From: an uncultured Oscillospiraceae bacterium
GTDB lineage: Bacteria; Bacillota; Clostridia; Oscillospirales; Oscillospiraceae
Assembly (NCBI GenBank): GCA_944385665.1
Contig: CALWYB010000013.1
Span: 1-53,391, forward strand
Length of the DNA: 53,391 bases
Direction of reading: 5' to 3'
Part shown: piece by piece, positions 40,836-49,100 of the stretch
How positions within the stretch are numbered: the stretch's first letter is position 1
Layout: each line of letters opens with the position of its first letter
Program-made: the position numbers and the translations under genes
Notes under the pieces: model-generated
What the model was told of the DNA's origin: nothing
What the model saw: only the letters and a program-made list of their open reading frames with translations
Database searches by the model: none

Positions 40836-41932
40836 TGGAACTGGAAGAATTGCTGGCCCAAATTACTCCGGCGGACAAGCCCGCCATGGAGCACTGCCGG
40901 AAGACCTGGGACACCATCGCCAAGCCCATTAACGGCCTGGGCCACTTAGAAGAGATGCTGGTGCGGGTGGCGGGAGCCACCGGCAAGACCGACCTGGCTC
41001 TGGGGGCCAAAGCGGTGGCGGTGTTCTGCGCCGACAACGGCGTGGTGGCCCAGGGGGTCACCCAGACCGGGCAGGAGGTCACCCTGGCGGTGGCCCAGGC
41101 CCTGGGGGAGGGCCGCTCCTCGGTGTGCCATATGGCCCGGGTAGCGGGAGCCCAGGTGATCCCGGTGGATGTGGGTATGCTGGCCCACGACCCGGTGCCC
41201 GGGGTGCGGGATTTGTCCGTCCGCCCCGGCACCGCCGACATCACCAAGGAACCGGCCATGAGCCGCCAGGAGGCCCAGGCCGCCCTGATGGCCGGGGCGC
41301 AGGTCGCCCAGGAGCTGGATGACCAAGGCATTGCCCTGCTGGCGGCGGGGGAGATGGGCATCGGCAACACCACCACCGCCGCGGCGGTGACCAGCGTGCT
41401 GCTGGATCTGCCCGCCTCGGTGACTGCTGGCCGGGGCGCCGGGCTGTCTGACGCCGGCCTGGTGCACAAGGTGACCGTCATCCAGCGGGCGCTGGTCCAG
41501 AACCAGCCGGACCGGAAAGACCCGCTGGACGTTTTGAGTAAAGTGGGCGGGCTTGACATTGCGGCTATGACGGGGTTCTACTTGGGCGCGGCGTCCCGGA
41601 AGCGTCCGGTGCTGCTGGACGGGGCCATTTCCTGCGCGGCGGCCCTGCTGGCGGTGCGGCTGTGCTCCAACGCCCGGAAGGCCATGCTGGCCAGCCACCG
41701 TCCCGCCGAACCCTGCGGGCAGCTGCTGCTCACCGAGCTGGGGCTGGAGCCGGTGCTGGACGCGGGGCTTCACCTGGGGGAGGGCACCGGCGCGGTAGCC
41801 GCCATGCCCCTGCTGGACATGGCCCTGTCGGTGTACCAGAATATGTCCACCTTTGACCATATGGGCATTGAGGCCTACCACCCCGACGGCCGGGCGGTGT
41901 CCGGTCCCGCCCGGACGGGGGTATTCCGCTGA
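40835..41932 (+). CDS. cobT: Nicotinate-nucleotide--dimethylbenzimidazole phosphoribosyltransferase
   Basis: CobT activates the lower-ligand base (dimethylbenzimidazole or analogue) to the alpha-riboside phosphate. The 365 residues include KPINGLGHLEEM, VFCADNGVVAQGVTQTGQEVT, EMGIGNTTTAAAV, GGLDIAAMTGFYLGAA, DGAISCAAALLA, LHLGEGTGAVAAMPLLDMAL and the C-terminal STFDHMGIEAY that carries the region of the catalytic glutamate. ATG 40835 overlaps the cbiA stop (TAATG) and is preceded by AAGGAGAG. The actual lower base in this organism cannot be predicted; no bluB is present in the window. Confidence 0.95.
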   Translation: MELEELLAQITPADKPAMEHCRKTWDTIAKPINGLGHLEEMLVRVAGATGKTDLALGAKAVAVFCADNGVVAQGVTQTGQEVTLAVAQALGEGRSSVCHMARVAGAQVIPVDVGMLAHDPVPGVRDLSVRPGTADITKEPAMSRQEAQAALMAGAQVAQELDDQGIALLAAGEMGIGNTTTAAAVTSVLLDLPASVTAGRGAGLSDAGLVHKVTVIQRALVQNQPDRKDPLDVLSKVGGLDIAAMTGFYLGAASRKRPVLLDGAISCAAALLAVRLCSNARKAMLASHRPAEPCGQLLLTELGLEPVLDAGLHLGEGTGAVAAMPLLDMALSVYQNMSTFDHMGIEAYHPDGRAVSGPARTGVFR

Positions 41933-41940
41933 GGGCGCTG

Positions 41941-42453
41941 GTGCTGGGGGGCTCCGCCTGCGGCAAGAGCGGCTGGGCGGAGGATCTGGCCTGCCGCCTG
42001 GGCGGTCCCCTCATCTACTTGGCCACCATGGAACCCTGGGGGCAGGAGGGGGCAGAGCGCATCGCCCGCCACCGCCGGGCCAGGGCAGGCAAAGGATTTA
42101 CCACCCTGGAGCAGCCCCGGAACCTGGAGTCCTGCTCCATTCCGCCCCACGCCACCGTCCTGCTGGAGGATTTGGGCAATCTGGCGGCCAACGAGGTCTT
42201 TGCTGGTGAGGCAATTGACAAAGCCGCCGCCTTGTCCGCTCTGGACCGGGGACTGCGGGTCCTGGAGGAGAAGGCGGAGCACCTGGTGGTGGTGGGCAAT
42301 GACCTGTTCCGGGACGGGGAGGACTACCCGCCGGAGACCATGGCCTACCTGGATGTACTCGCCCAGGTGCAGGCCGATCTGTCCAAACGCTATGACCTGG
42401 TGGCCGAACTGGTGTGCGGCATCCCGGTGTTCTGGAAGGGGGAACCCATATGA
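41941..42453 (+). CDS. cobU: Adenosylcobinamide kinase / adenosylcobinamide-phosphate guanylyltransferase
   Basis: CobU phosphorylates adenosylcobinamide and transfers GMP to it. The 170-residue protein has the Walker A LGGSACGKSGWAE, LIYLATMEP and the guanylylation-histidine region RIARHRRARAGKGF, then VLLEDLGNLAANEVF. The C-terminal motif differs from the normal SNEVG.GIVP: here it reads VVVGNDLFRDGEDYPPETM. GTG 41941 gives a very short first strand (MLGGS); a CTG at 41929 overlapping the cobT stop would give the usual length, so the true start may be upstream. It overlaps cobS (ATGA). A second, miniature CobU-like gene lies at 43211. Confidence 0.85.
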   Translation: MLGGSACGKSGWAEDLACRLGGPLIYLATMEPWGQEGAERIARHRRARAGKGFTTLEQPRNLESCSIPPHATVLLEDLGNLAANEVFAGEAIDKAAALSALDRGLRVLEEKAEHLVVVGNDLFRDGEDYPPETMAYLDVLAQVQADLSKRYDLVAELVCGIPVFWKGEPI

Positions 42454-43214
42454 AGTGGCTGCGTGCCATCGGCATGTCCTTTGCACTCTACTCCCGGGTG
42501 CCCATGCCCCCTCTGGACTGGGAGAGCGAGAGCCGCCGCCTCACCCTGTATGTCTTCCCTCTGGTTGGGCTGGCGGTGAGCACGGCCTGGACGATCTGGC
42601 TGGCCCTGTGCTGGGCGCTGGAGCTGGGGGTCGTTCTGCGGGCGGTGGGGATGACGCTGCTGCCCCTTCTGGTCACCGGAGGCATCCACATGGACGGCTT
42701 CTGCGACGTGTGCGACGCCCTGGCCTCCCACCAGAGCCGAGAGCGGAAGCTGGAGATTTTAAAGGACTCCCGGGTGGGAGCCTTTGCCGTGCTGGGCTGC
42801 GGGTGCTATCTGCTGGCCTTGTTTGGCCTGTGGTGTGAAGTAAGATTCCCTGACATCAATGCCGTAGGTGCGGTATGCCTGCTGCCTCTGTACAGCCGGT
42901 GCCTGTCGGGCTACGCCGCCCTGCGGCTGCCCAATGCCCGGGGAGAGGGGATGCTCTCGGCGGTGACCGGGACCGGGTTTCCCTGGAGTCTGGTGGTGGG
43001 CGGCGCGCTGTGCGTGCTGGCCCTGGGGGCGCTGAGCCTCTGGTATCTGATTCCGGCGGCATCGGGACTGGCCGTGTACTTCTACTACAAACATACCGCC
43101 CGCAAAGAGTTCGGCGGGGTGACCGGCGATCTGGCCGGGTGGTTTTTGCAGCTGTGCGAGCTGGGCTGTGTGGCTGGTCTGGTGCTGGCCCAGCGTCTGG
43201 AGGCGGTGTTATGA
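42450..43214 (+). CDS. cobS: Adenosylcobinamide-GDP ribazoletransferase
   Basis: CobS (cobalamin synthase) joins adenosylcobinamide-GDP to alpha-ribazole phosphate in the membrane. The 254-residue protein has about six hydrophobic helices. It carries the family signature TGGIHMDGFCDVCDALASHQSRERKLEILKD split across residues about 75-105, SRVGAFAVLG, and ARKEFGGVTGDLAGWFLQLCE at the C-terminus. ATG 42450 overlaps the cobU stop. Its own stop overlaps the start of the miniature CobU gene, so three genes are translationally coupled. Confidence 0.95.
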   Translation: MKWLRAIGMSFALYSRVPMPPLDWESESRRLTLYVFPLVGLAVSTAWTIWLALCWALELGVVLRAVGMTLLPLLVTGGIHMDGFCDVCDALASHQSRERKLEILKDSRVGAFAVLGCGCYLLALFGLWCEVRFPDINAVGAVCLLPLYSRCLSGYAALRLPNARGEGMLSAVTGTGFPWSLVVGGALCVLALGALSLWYLIPAASGLAVYFYYKHTARKEFGGVTGDLAGWFLQLCELGCVAGLVLAQRLEAVL

Positions 43215-43507
43215 TTTTGATTATCGGCGGCCGGGGCGCGGGGAAACGGGAGTTTGCCCAAAAGACCCTGGGCTGTGCGCCGGAAAAGACCCTGCCGAAT
43301 CTCCAGGTTCGGGAGCCGCTGCCCTCGCTGGAGGAACTGCTGGGCTATGAGGCCGTGATCTGCGACGAGGTGGGCTGCGGAGTGGTCCCTCTGGAACGAA
43401 AGGCCCGGGAGCGCCGGGAGGCCATCGGGCGGCTGTGCTGCCAGCTGGCCCGGGAAGCTCAGGCGGTGTACCGCCTCCAGTGCGGACTGGCCATGCGTTT
43501 AAAATAA
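43211..43507 (+). CDS. Miniature CobU-like protein
   Basis: This 98-residue protein looks like CobU with the middle removed. The N-terminus MILIIGGRGAGKREFAQ resembles the CobU P-loop, but the Walker A serine/threonine is an arginine (R13). The C-terminal half has CDEVGCGVVPLERKARERRE and AIGRLCCQLAREAQAVYRLQ, then GLAMRLK, matching the standard NEVG.GIVP...GR.....A..V.....G.P..LK tail that the full-length CobU at 41941 lacks. The guanylylation histidine region is absent. It overlaps cobS by 4 bases. It may complement or regulate the divergent CobU; function is inferred only. Confidence 0.8.
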   Translation: MILIIGGRGAGKREFAQKTLGCAPEKTLPNLQVREPLPSLEELLGYEAVICDEVGCGVVPLERKARERREAIGRLCCQLAREAQAVYRLQCGLAMRLK

Positions 43508-43528
43508 GCAAGATACAAAGGAGCGACC

Positions 43529-44107
43529 ATGGAACTACTTCTCATCCGGCACAGCATGACGCCGGGCAATCTGAAAAAACAGTATGTGGGGTCCACCGAC
43601 CAGCCCCTGTCCCCGGAAGGGGAGACGCTGGCCCGGCAGCGCCGGGAAGCCATGCCTCCTGTGGACGGCCTGTGGGTGTCCCCCTTGCAGCGCTGCCGCC
43701 GGACGGCGGAACTGCTCTTTCCCGGCATGGAACAGCACATCGTCCCGGACCTGCGGGAGTGCGACTTCGGAGACTATGAGTGCAAGACCTGGGAGGAGCT
43801 GAAGGACGAGGCGATCTACCGGGCCTGGATCGGCGGGGACTTTTCCATCACCTTCCCCCACGGGGAGTCTATGGAGGGCTTCATCCAGCGCTGCCGCCGG
43901 GGCATCCAGGAGGTGGCCAAGGAGGCCAGGGACCTGGGCCTGGAGCGGGCCGCCGTGGTGGCCCACGGGGGCACCTGGATGGTGGTGATGGGAACCTTCG
44001 GCCGCCCGGAGCGCAAGCTCCATGACTGGCAGGTGAAAAACTGCCGGGGCTTCCGGGTCTCTGTCCAGGAAGATCCCTTTACCCTTACACTGTTAGAGGA
44101 GTTTTAA
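43529..44107 (+). CDS. cobC: Histidine phosphatase, probable alpha-ribazole phosphatase
   Basis: This 192-residue member of the histidine phosphatase superfamily has the catalytic histidine in LLIRHSMTPGN, the arginine in SPLQRCRRTAELLF, the acid/base glutamate in LRECDFGDYECKTWEEL, and the second histidine in AVVAHGGTWMV. The usual RHG reads RHS. In this operon the likely substrate is alpha-ribazole phosphate or adenosylcobalamin phosphate, the last dephosphorylation. A general phosphoglycerate-mutase-like enzyme cannot be excluded by sequence. cbiB starts 2 bases after the stop. Confidence 0.85.
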   Translation: MELLLIRHSMTPGNLKKQYVGSTDQPLSPEGETLARQRREAMPPVDGLWVSPLQRCRRTAELLFPGMEQHIVPDLRECDFGDYECKTWEELKDEAIYRAWIGGDFSITFPHGESMEGFIQRCRRGIQEVAKEARDLGLERAAVVAHGGTWMVVMGTFGRPERKLHDWQVKNCRGFRVSVQEDPFTLTLLEEF

Positions 44108-44109
44108 GC

Positions 44110-45072
44110 ATGACCCACTTCTTCTGGACCGTCCTGCTGCCCGCCGTGGTTCTGGACCTGCTGCTGGGGGACCCCCACTGGATGCCCCACCCGGTGCGGT
44201 GGATGGGACGGACCATCTCCGCCCTGGAGAGGCTGCTCCGCCGCCTGTTTCCCAAGACTCCGGCGGGGGAGCGGGGAGCGGGCATCGTGCTGGCTCTGGC
44301 CCTGCCCGCCCTGTTTGGAGGGGGCAGCGCCTTGATTTTGTGGGGGCTGGGGCGGTTGAATCCCTGGATCAGCTGGGCAGTGCAGCTGTGGTTTACCTAC
44401 CATCTGCTGGCCGCCCGGTCCCTGCAAACGGAGAGCATGGCGGTCTATTATCCCTTAAAGGCGCACGACCTGGAGGGGGCCCGGCAGGCGGTGTCCCGCA
44501 TTGTGGGCCGAGACACCCAGGCCCTGGATGAGACGGGGGTGGCCAAGGCGGCGGTGGAGACGGTGGCGGAAAACACCTGCGACGGGGTGACCGCCCCGCT
44601 GATCTTCCTGTTCCTGGGCGGCCTGCCCGCCGGGATGGCCTACAAGGCGGTGAGTACCCTGGACTCCATGGTGGGCTACAAGAATGACAAGTACCGCTGG
44701 TTTGGATGGGCCTCCGCCCGGCTGGATGACCTGCTCAACTTCATCCCCGCCCGGCTGTCCGGGCTGTTTCTGTGTCTGGGGGCAGCTCTGCTGCCCGGCT
44801 GCTCCGGCGGCCGGGCCTGGACCGTCTTCTGGCGGGACCGGCGCAAGCACGCCTCCCCCAACTCCGCCCACACCGAGGCCGCCTGCGCAGGAGCGTTGGG
44901 GGTACGCCTGGCGGGGGACGCCAGTTACTTTGGCAAGCTGGTCCACAAGCCCACCCTGGGCGACCCCATCCGCCCGGTGGAGCCGGAGGACATCCCCCGG
45001 GCCTGCCGGCTCATGTACGCCACGGCGGCGCTGTTTTTGCTGATGTTTGCGGTGCTGTCGGTGCTGCGGTAA
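44110..45072 (+). CDS. cbiB: Adenosylcobinamide-phosphate synthase
   Basis: CbiB (CobD in the aerobic nomenclature) attaches aminopropanol phosphate to cobyric acid. The 320-residue polytopic protein begins VVLDLLLGDPHWMPHPVRWMGR and has the conserved SRIVGRDTQALDETGVAKAAVETVAENTCDGV region in the loop around residue 137-168, PLIFLFLGGLPAGMAYKAVSTLDSMVGY, and SPNSAHTEAACAGALGVRL-type NSAHTEAACAGALG. Four to five transmembrane helices. It is directly followed by cobD, which makes the aminopropanol phosphate. Confidence 0.95.
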   Translation: MTHFFWTVLLPAVVLDLLLGDPHWMPHPVRWMGRTISALERLLRRLFPKTPAGERGAGIVLALALPALFGGGSALILWGLGRLNPWISWAVQLWFTYHLLAARSLQTESMAVYYPLKAHDLEGARQAVSRIVGRDTQALDETGVAKAAVETVAENTCDGVTAPLIFLFLGGLPAGMAYKAVSTLDSMVGYKNDKYRWFGWASARLDDLLNFIPARLSGLFLCLGAALLPGCSGGRAWTVFWRDRRKHASPNSAHTEAACAGALGVRLAGDASYFGKLVHKPTLGDPIRPVEPEDIPRACRLMYATAALFLLMFAVLSVLR

Positions 45073-45084
45073 GGAGGAGAAGAG

Positions 45085-46128
45085 ATGGAGCGCATCAACC
45101 ACGGAGGGGACGTGTACGGCGGCAACGCCGGACTGCTGGACTTCTCCGTCTGCCTCAACCCAGCCGGAGCACCCCGGGCTGTCCTGGAGGCCGCCCAAGA
45201 GGGCGTGCTGCGTCAGGGCTATCCCGATCCCCAGAGCCGGGGGCTGGTCCGTGCCGCCGCCCGGCGGGACGGGGTGGAGGAGAGCATGGTGCTGTGGGGC
45301 AACGGCTGCGCCGACCTCATCGACCGCTTTGCCCTGAGCCTGAGACCGAAGAAAGCAATTCTCCTTGCTCCCACTTTTGGGGAGTACCGCCGGGCACTGG
45401 AGGGGGCAGGCTGTCCGATTCAGGAAGTGTTTCTCTCCCGGGAGAGCGGATTTGTCCCCGACGAGACCCTGCTGGAGGCCATTGTCCCCGGGGTGGATCT
45501 GGTGTTTCTGTGCGACCCCAACAACCCCACCGGGCGGCTGATGGATGAGGGGCTGCTGAACCAGGTGCTGGAGCGCTGCCGTCAGGTGGGAGCCGTGCTG
45601 GCGGTGGACCAGTGCTTTCTGGAGCTCACCGCTGCCCGGCCCGACCGGCTGGTCGACCAGCTGGCGGGAGGGAACCTGATTTTGTTCCGGGCCTTGACCA
45701 AAAGCTACGCCCTGGCGGGGCTGCGTCTGGGCTACTGCCTGTGCGGGGACCGGGACCTGCTGGACCGGATGGCCGGTATCTTACAGCCCTGGCCGGTATC
45801 CATCCCGGCCCAACTGGCAGGGGAAACTGCTTTCCAGTCTTTCCCCCGCTGGCCTTTTGAGTGTTTTCCAGCGATGGAGAAGGAACGCAGCCGGCTGCAA
45901 GCCGCCCTGGAGGCGCTGGGGCTGTGGGTGTGTCCGTCGGAGAGCTGCTTTCTCCTGTTCCGCGACCCGGATGACCTGGGAGGACGGTTGAAGGCGAGAG
46001 GGATTCTGATTCGGGACTGCGCCAATTACTCCGGCCTGGGGCCGGGGTGGTACCGGGTGGGTCTGCGGACCCCGGAGGAGAACCGGCGGCTGATGGCCGT
46101 CCTGCAAGAGCTGCTGAGAGGAGAGTAA
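45085..46128 (+). CDS. cobD: Threonine-phosphate decarboxylase
   Basis: This 347-residue class I/II PLP enzyme belongs to the histidinol-phosphate aminotransferase-like group. NHGGDVYGGNAGLLDFSVCLNP is split across the N-terminus, CDPNNPTGRLMDEG follows at about 140, DQCFLEL holds the PLP aspartate, and the Schiff-base lysine lies in RALTKSYALAGLRLGY. The context (cbiB before, cbiP after) and the CobD-like N-terminus favour L-threonine-O-3-phosphate decarboxylase, which supplies aminopropanol phosphate to CbiB. GGAGGAGA lies 5 bases before the ATG. The gap to cbiP is one base. Confidence 0.9.
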   Translation: MERINHGGDVYGGNAGLLDFSVCLNPAGAPRAVLEAAQEGVLRQGYPDPQSRGLVRAAARRDGVEESMVLWGNGCADLIDRFALSLRPKKAILLAPTFGEYRRALEGAGCPIQEVFLSRESGFVPDETLLEAIVPGVDLVFLCDPNNPTGRLMDEGLLNQVLERCRQVGAVLAVDQCFLELTAARPDRLVDQLAGGNLILFRALTKSYALAGLRLGYCLCGDRDLLDRMAGILQPWPVSIPAQLAGETAFQSFPRWPFECFPAMEKERSRLQAALEALGLWVCPSESCFLLFRDPDDLGGRLKARGILIRDCANYSGLGPGWYRVGLRTPEENRRLMAVLQELLRGE

Positions 46129-46129
46129 C

Positions 46130-47584
46130 ATGCCGGCAAAATCCATTATGATCCAGGGCACCATGTCCAACGCGGGCAAGAGCGTGCTGGCGGCGGGCCT
46201 GTGCCGCATCTTCCGCCAGGACGGTTTTCGGGTGGCCCCCTTCAAAAGCCAGAACATGGCCCTCAACAGCTTCATCACCGCCCAGGGCCTGGAGATGGGC
46301 CGTGCCCAGGTGATGCAGGCAGAGGCGGCGGGGGTGGAGCCCTCGGTGGAGATGAATCCCATCCTGCTAAAACCCACCAGCGACGTGGGCAGCCAGGTCA
46401 TTGTCAACGGCCGGGCAGTGGGCAACCTCACCGCCTCGGAGTACTTTCGGCAAAAAAGCCGGCTCATTCCCCAGGTGATGGAGGCCTACCGCGCCCTGGA
46501 GGCGCAGTACGACATCATCGTGCTGGAGGGGGCGGGCAGTCCGGCGGAGATCAATCTGAAATCCCAGGACATCGTCAACATGGGGCTGGCCCGGATGGTG
46601 GGGGCTCCCGTGCTGCTGGCGGGGGACATCGACCGGGGCGGGGTGTTTGCCGCCCTGTACGGTACCATGGCCCTGCTGGAGGCGGAGGAACAGCCCTATG
46701 TGAAGGGGACCATCATCAACAAGTTCCGGGGAGACGTGGAGCTGCTCCGCCCCGGACTCCGGCAGCTGGAGGAGCTGTGTCATGTCCCCGTGGTGGGGGT
46801 GGTGCCCTGGATGGAGCTGGACCTGGACGAGGAGGACAGCCTGTCCGCCCGGCTGGACGCCCGGGGAGGCCGGGCACCTCTGGATGTGGCGGTGGTCCGC
46901 CTGCCCCGGATCTCCAACTTCACCGACTTTGACCCCCTCCAGCGCCACCCGGCGGTGGGCCTGCGGTACGTGGACCAGGCGGAGGAGCTGGGGCGGCCCG
47001 ACCTGGTGATCCTGCCCGGGACTAAAAGCACCCTGGCCGATCTCCGCTGGCTGCGCCAGAGCGGTCTGGAGGCGGCCATCTTGAAGCTGGCCAGCCGGGG
47101 CACCCCGGTCATGGGCATCTGCGGGGGCTATCAGATGCTGGGCAAGACTCTCTCCGACCCGTTGGGGGTGGAGGGAGGCGGCTCCATGGACGGGATGGGC
47201 CTGCTGGACACCACCACCGTCTTTTCCGCCCAAAAGACCACCACCCAGACCGCCTGTTCCTTCCCGGACTGCGGTGGGCTGTTTGCCCCTCTGTCCGGCT
47301 GCCCTCTGGAGGGGTATGAGATCCACATGGGTCAGAGCGAGGGGCTGTTCACCGTGTCCGGGGCCGTGCTGGGCACCTACCTCCACGGCCTGCTGGACTC
47401 CCCCCAGCTGGTGGAGCGGCTGGTGGGCCTGCTGATGGAGGAGAAGGGGCTGCACTGGACGGAGGAGGCGCCCAGGGAGTCCCTGTGGGACTACAAGCAG
47501 CGCCAATATGACAAGCTGGCCCAGACCCTGCGGGAGAGCCTGGACCTGAAAAAGATCTATGAAATCGTGGAGCGAGGGGTGTAA
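46130..47584 (+). CDS. cbiP: Cobyric acid synthase
   Basis: CbiP/CobQ amidates positions b, d, e and g of adenosylcobyrinate diamide. The 484-residue protein has IMIQGTMSNAGKSVLAAGLC at the N-terminus (P-loop at about 10-18), the family-specific PFKSQNMALNSFITAQG.EMGRAQ region, PILLKPTSD, VLEGAGSPAEINL, and LAGDIDRGGVFAALYGT. A glutamine amidotransferase domain holds VMGICGGYQMLG (nucleophile cysteine) and YLHGLLDSP. It follows cobD by one base. With cbiA it covers six amidations, so the genes here start from cobyrinate. Confidence 0.96.
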   Translation: MPAKSIMIQGTMSNAGKSVLAAGLCRIFRQDGFRVAPFKSQNMALNSFITAQGLEMGRAQVMQAEAAGVEPSVEMNPILLKPTSDVGSQVIVNGRAVGNLTASEYFRQKSRLIPQVMEAYRALEAQYDIIVLEGAGSPAEINLKSQDIVNMGLARMVGAPVLLAGDIDRGGVFAALYGTMALLEAEEQPYVKGTIINKFRGDVELLRPGLRQLEELCHVPVVGVVPWMELDLDEEDSLSARLDARGGRAPLDVAVVRLPRISNFTDFDPLQRHPAVGLRYVDQAEELGRPDLVILPGTKSTLADLRWLRQSGLEAAILKLASRGTPVMGICGGYQMLGKTLSDPLGVEGGGSMDGMGLLDTTTVFSAQKTTTQTACSFPDCGGLFAPLSGCPLEGYEIHMGQSEGLFTVSGAVLGTYLHGLLDSPQLVERLVGLLMEEKGLHWTEEAPRESLWDYKQRQYDKLAQTLRESLDLKKIYEIVERGV

Positions 47585-47587
47585 CAG

Positions 47588-49063
47588 ATGATCTACGGCT
47601 GTACCAATCAGGAGTGCCTTTGGTTTGGGGAGGGGGACGCCCTGCCCCAGGCCTGTCCTCACTGCGGCCACCCTGTAGAGGAGCGCAGGGAGGAGTCTCT
47701 CACCGGGGACGAGTGGTGCCGTCTGGGCCTGTTCTGGGCGGAGGCGGAGCCCCCGCAGGAGGAGCGGACGCTGGAGTGCTTCCGCCGCTCTGCCGGACTG
47801 GGCAGCGGCTGGGGCACCTGCAATCTGGGCCTTTGTATGGAACAGGGCATCGGCACCCAGCCCGACCCGCGGCAGGCGGTTTGGCTTTACAAGCAGGCGG
47901 TGGAGATGGGCAGCGTGGCCGCCCTGTGCAACCTGGGCGTGTGTCTGGAACAGGGCATCGGCACGCCTCAGGACCCAGGCGGTGCGGCGGCCATGTACCT
48001 GGCGGCGGCGGAGCACGGCTCCGCCCGGGGACAGCGGCTGCTGGCCCACTGCTTTGAGGAGGGTGTGGGCGTAGAGCAGGACCAGGCCAAGGCGGTGGAG
48101 TGGCTGCGCACCGCCGCCCTCCAGGGGGAGGCCTCCGGCCAGACCGCGCTGGCCCGGCACTATGAGTTCGGCATCGGCACCGACCAGGACCCGGAGCTGG
48201 CGGTGCGCTGGTATGAGAAGGCCGTCCAGGGGGGCGACCCGGACGGCATGTGCTGCCTGGGTTGGCTCAAGCAGACGGGCAAGTGGGTGGACCCCGATCC
48301 GGCGGGCGCGGTGGAGCTCTACCACAGGGCGGCCCAGATGGGCTCTTTGCGGGGCATGGTCCAGCTGGGGGACTGCCTGATGGAGGGGGCCGGACTCCCT
48401 GCCGACCCGGCTCTGGCGGTAGAGTGGTACCGGAAGGCCGCCAAGGAGGGGGACCGGGAGGCCATGTTCTCCCTGGGGCTGAGCTATGAGCTGGGCCAGG
48501 GGGTGGCCCAGGACTACACCCAGGCCGCCCACTGGTATCAGCAGTCCGCCCAGCTGGGCAGCGCCGCCGGGATGAACAACTTTGCCGAGCTGCTGGCCAA
48601 AGGCCGGGGTGTGGCTCAGGATCTGGACAAGGCCATGGAGTGGTACAAAAAGGCCGCCGACCTGGGAAATGTATACGCCCTGTACAACCTGGGCTGGTAT
48701 CTGGAGCAGGCGGGAGACCTCTCCAAAGCCCGGGACTGCTATGAGAAGGCCAAGGACCAGGGCATGGGCAGCGCCTACTGGTCTCTGGGCCGGATGTACG
48801 AGGAGGGCCGGGGCGCAGACCAGGACCCCAAACAGGCCTACACCCTCTACCGGGAGGGGGCCAAAAAGGGCAACGTGAACTGCATCTGCCGCCTGGTGCG
48901 GTGTCTGGCCAACGGGCTGGGCACCCAGAAGGATTTGCCCCGGGCGTCCAAGCTGGGCGCGGAGCTGCTGGCCGAGGAGCTGTCTCCCCAGGTACTGGAC
49001 AACTACGGCTGCCGGGACGAGCTGGTCATGCTTTTGGATGTACTGAATGATATGAACGAGTAA
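47588..49063 (+). CDS. Sel1-repeat protein with N-terminal zinc ribbon
   Basis: This 491-residue protein starts with a putative four-cysteine zinc site (C5, C10, C23, C26; CTNQEC and CPHCGHPVEER). It continues with about 11 Sel1-type TPR repeats of 32-36 residues to about residue 460. Typical units read WGTCNLGLCMEQGIGTQPDP and AVEWYRKAAKEGDREAMFSLG. No signal peptide is present, so it is cytosolic. Sel1 repeats are protein-interaction scaffolds. It starts 3 bases after cbiP and ends the operon at a terminator, but no cobalamin role is known to me for such a protein. Confidence 0.88.
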   Translation: MIYGCTNQECLWFGEGDALPQACPHCGHPVEERREESLTGDEWCRLGLFWAEAEPPQEERTLECFRRSAGLGSGWGTCNLGLCMEQGIGTQPDPRQAVWLYKQAVEMGSVAALCNLGVCLEQGIGTPQDPGGAAAMYLAAAEHGSARGQRLLAHCFEEGVGVEQDQAKAVEWLRTAALQGEASGQTALARHYEFGIGTDQDPELAVRWYEKAVQGGDPDGMCCLGWLKQTGKWVDPDPAGAVELYHRAAQMGSLRGMVQLGDCLMEGAGLPADPALAVEWYRKAAKEGDREAMFSLGLSYELGQGVAQDYTQAAHWYQQSAQLGSAAGMNNFAELLAKGRGVAQDLDKAMEWYKKAADLGNVYALYNLGWYLEQAGDLSKARDCYEKAKDQGMGSAYWSLGRMYEEGRGADQDPKQAYTLYREGAKKGNVNCICRLVRCLANGLGTQKDLPRASKLGAELLAEELSPQVLDNYGCRDELVMLLDVLNDMNE

Positions 49064-49100
49064 AAAAATTCCGTGAGTGACTCCACTCACGGAATTTTTT
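49064..49100. terminator. Bidirectional terminator at the end of the cob operon
   Basis: AATTCCGTGAGTG and CACTCACGGAATT form a 13-bp stem with loop ACTC, flanked by an A-run and a T-run. It serves the cob operon (plus) and the YbaK gene (minus). Confidence 0.94.
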
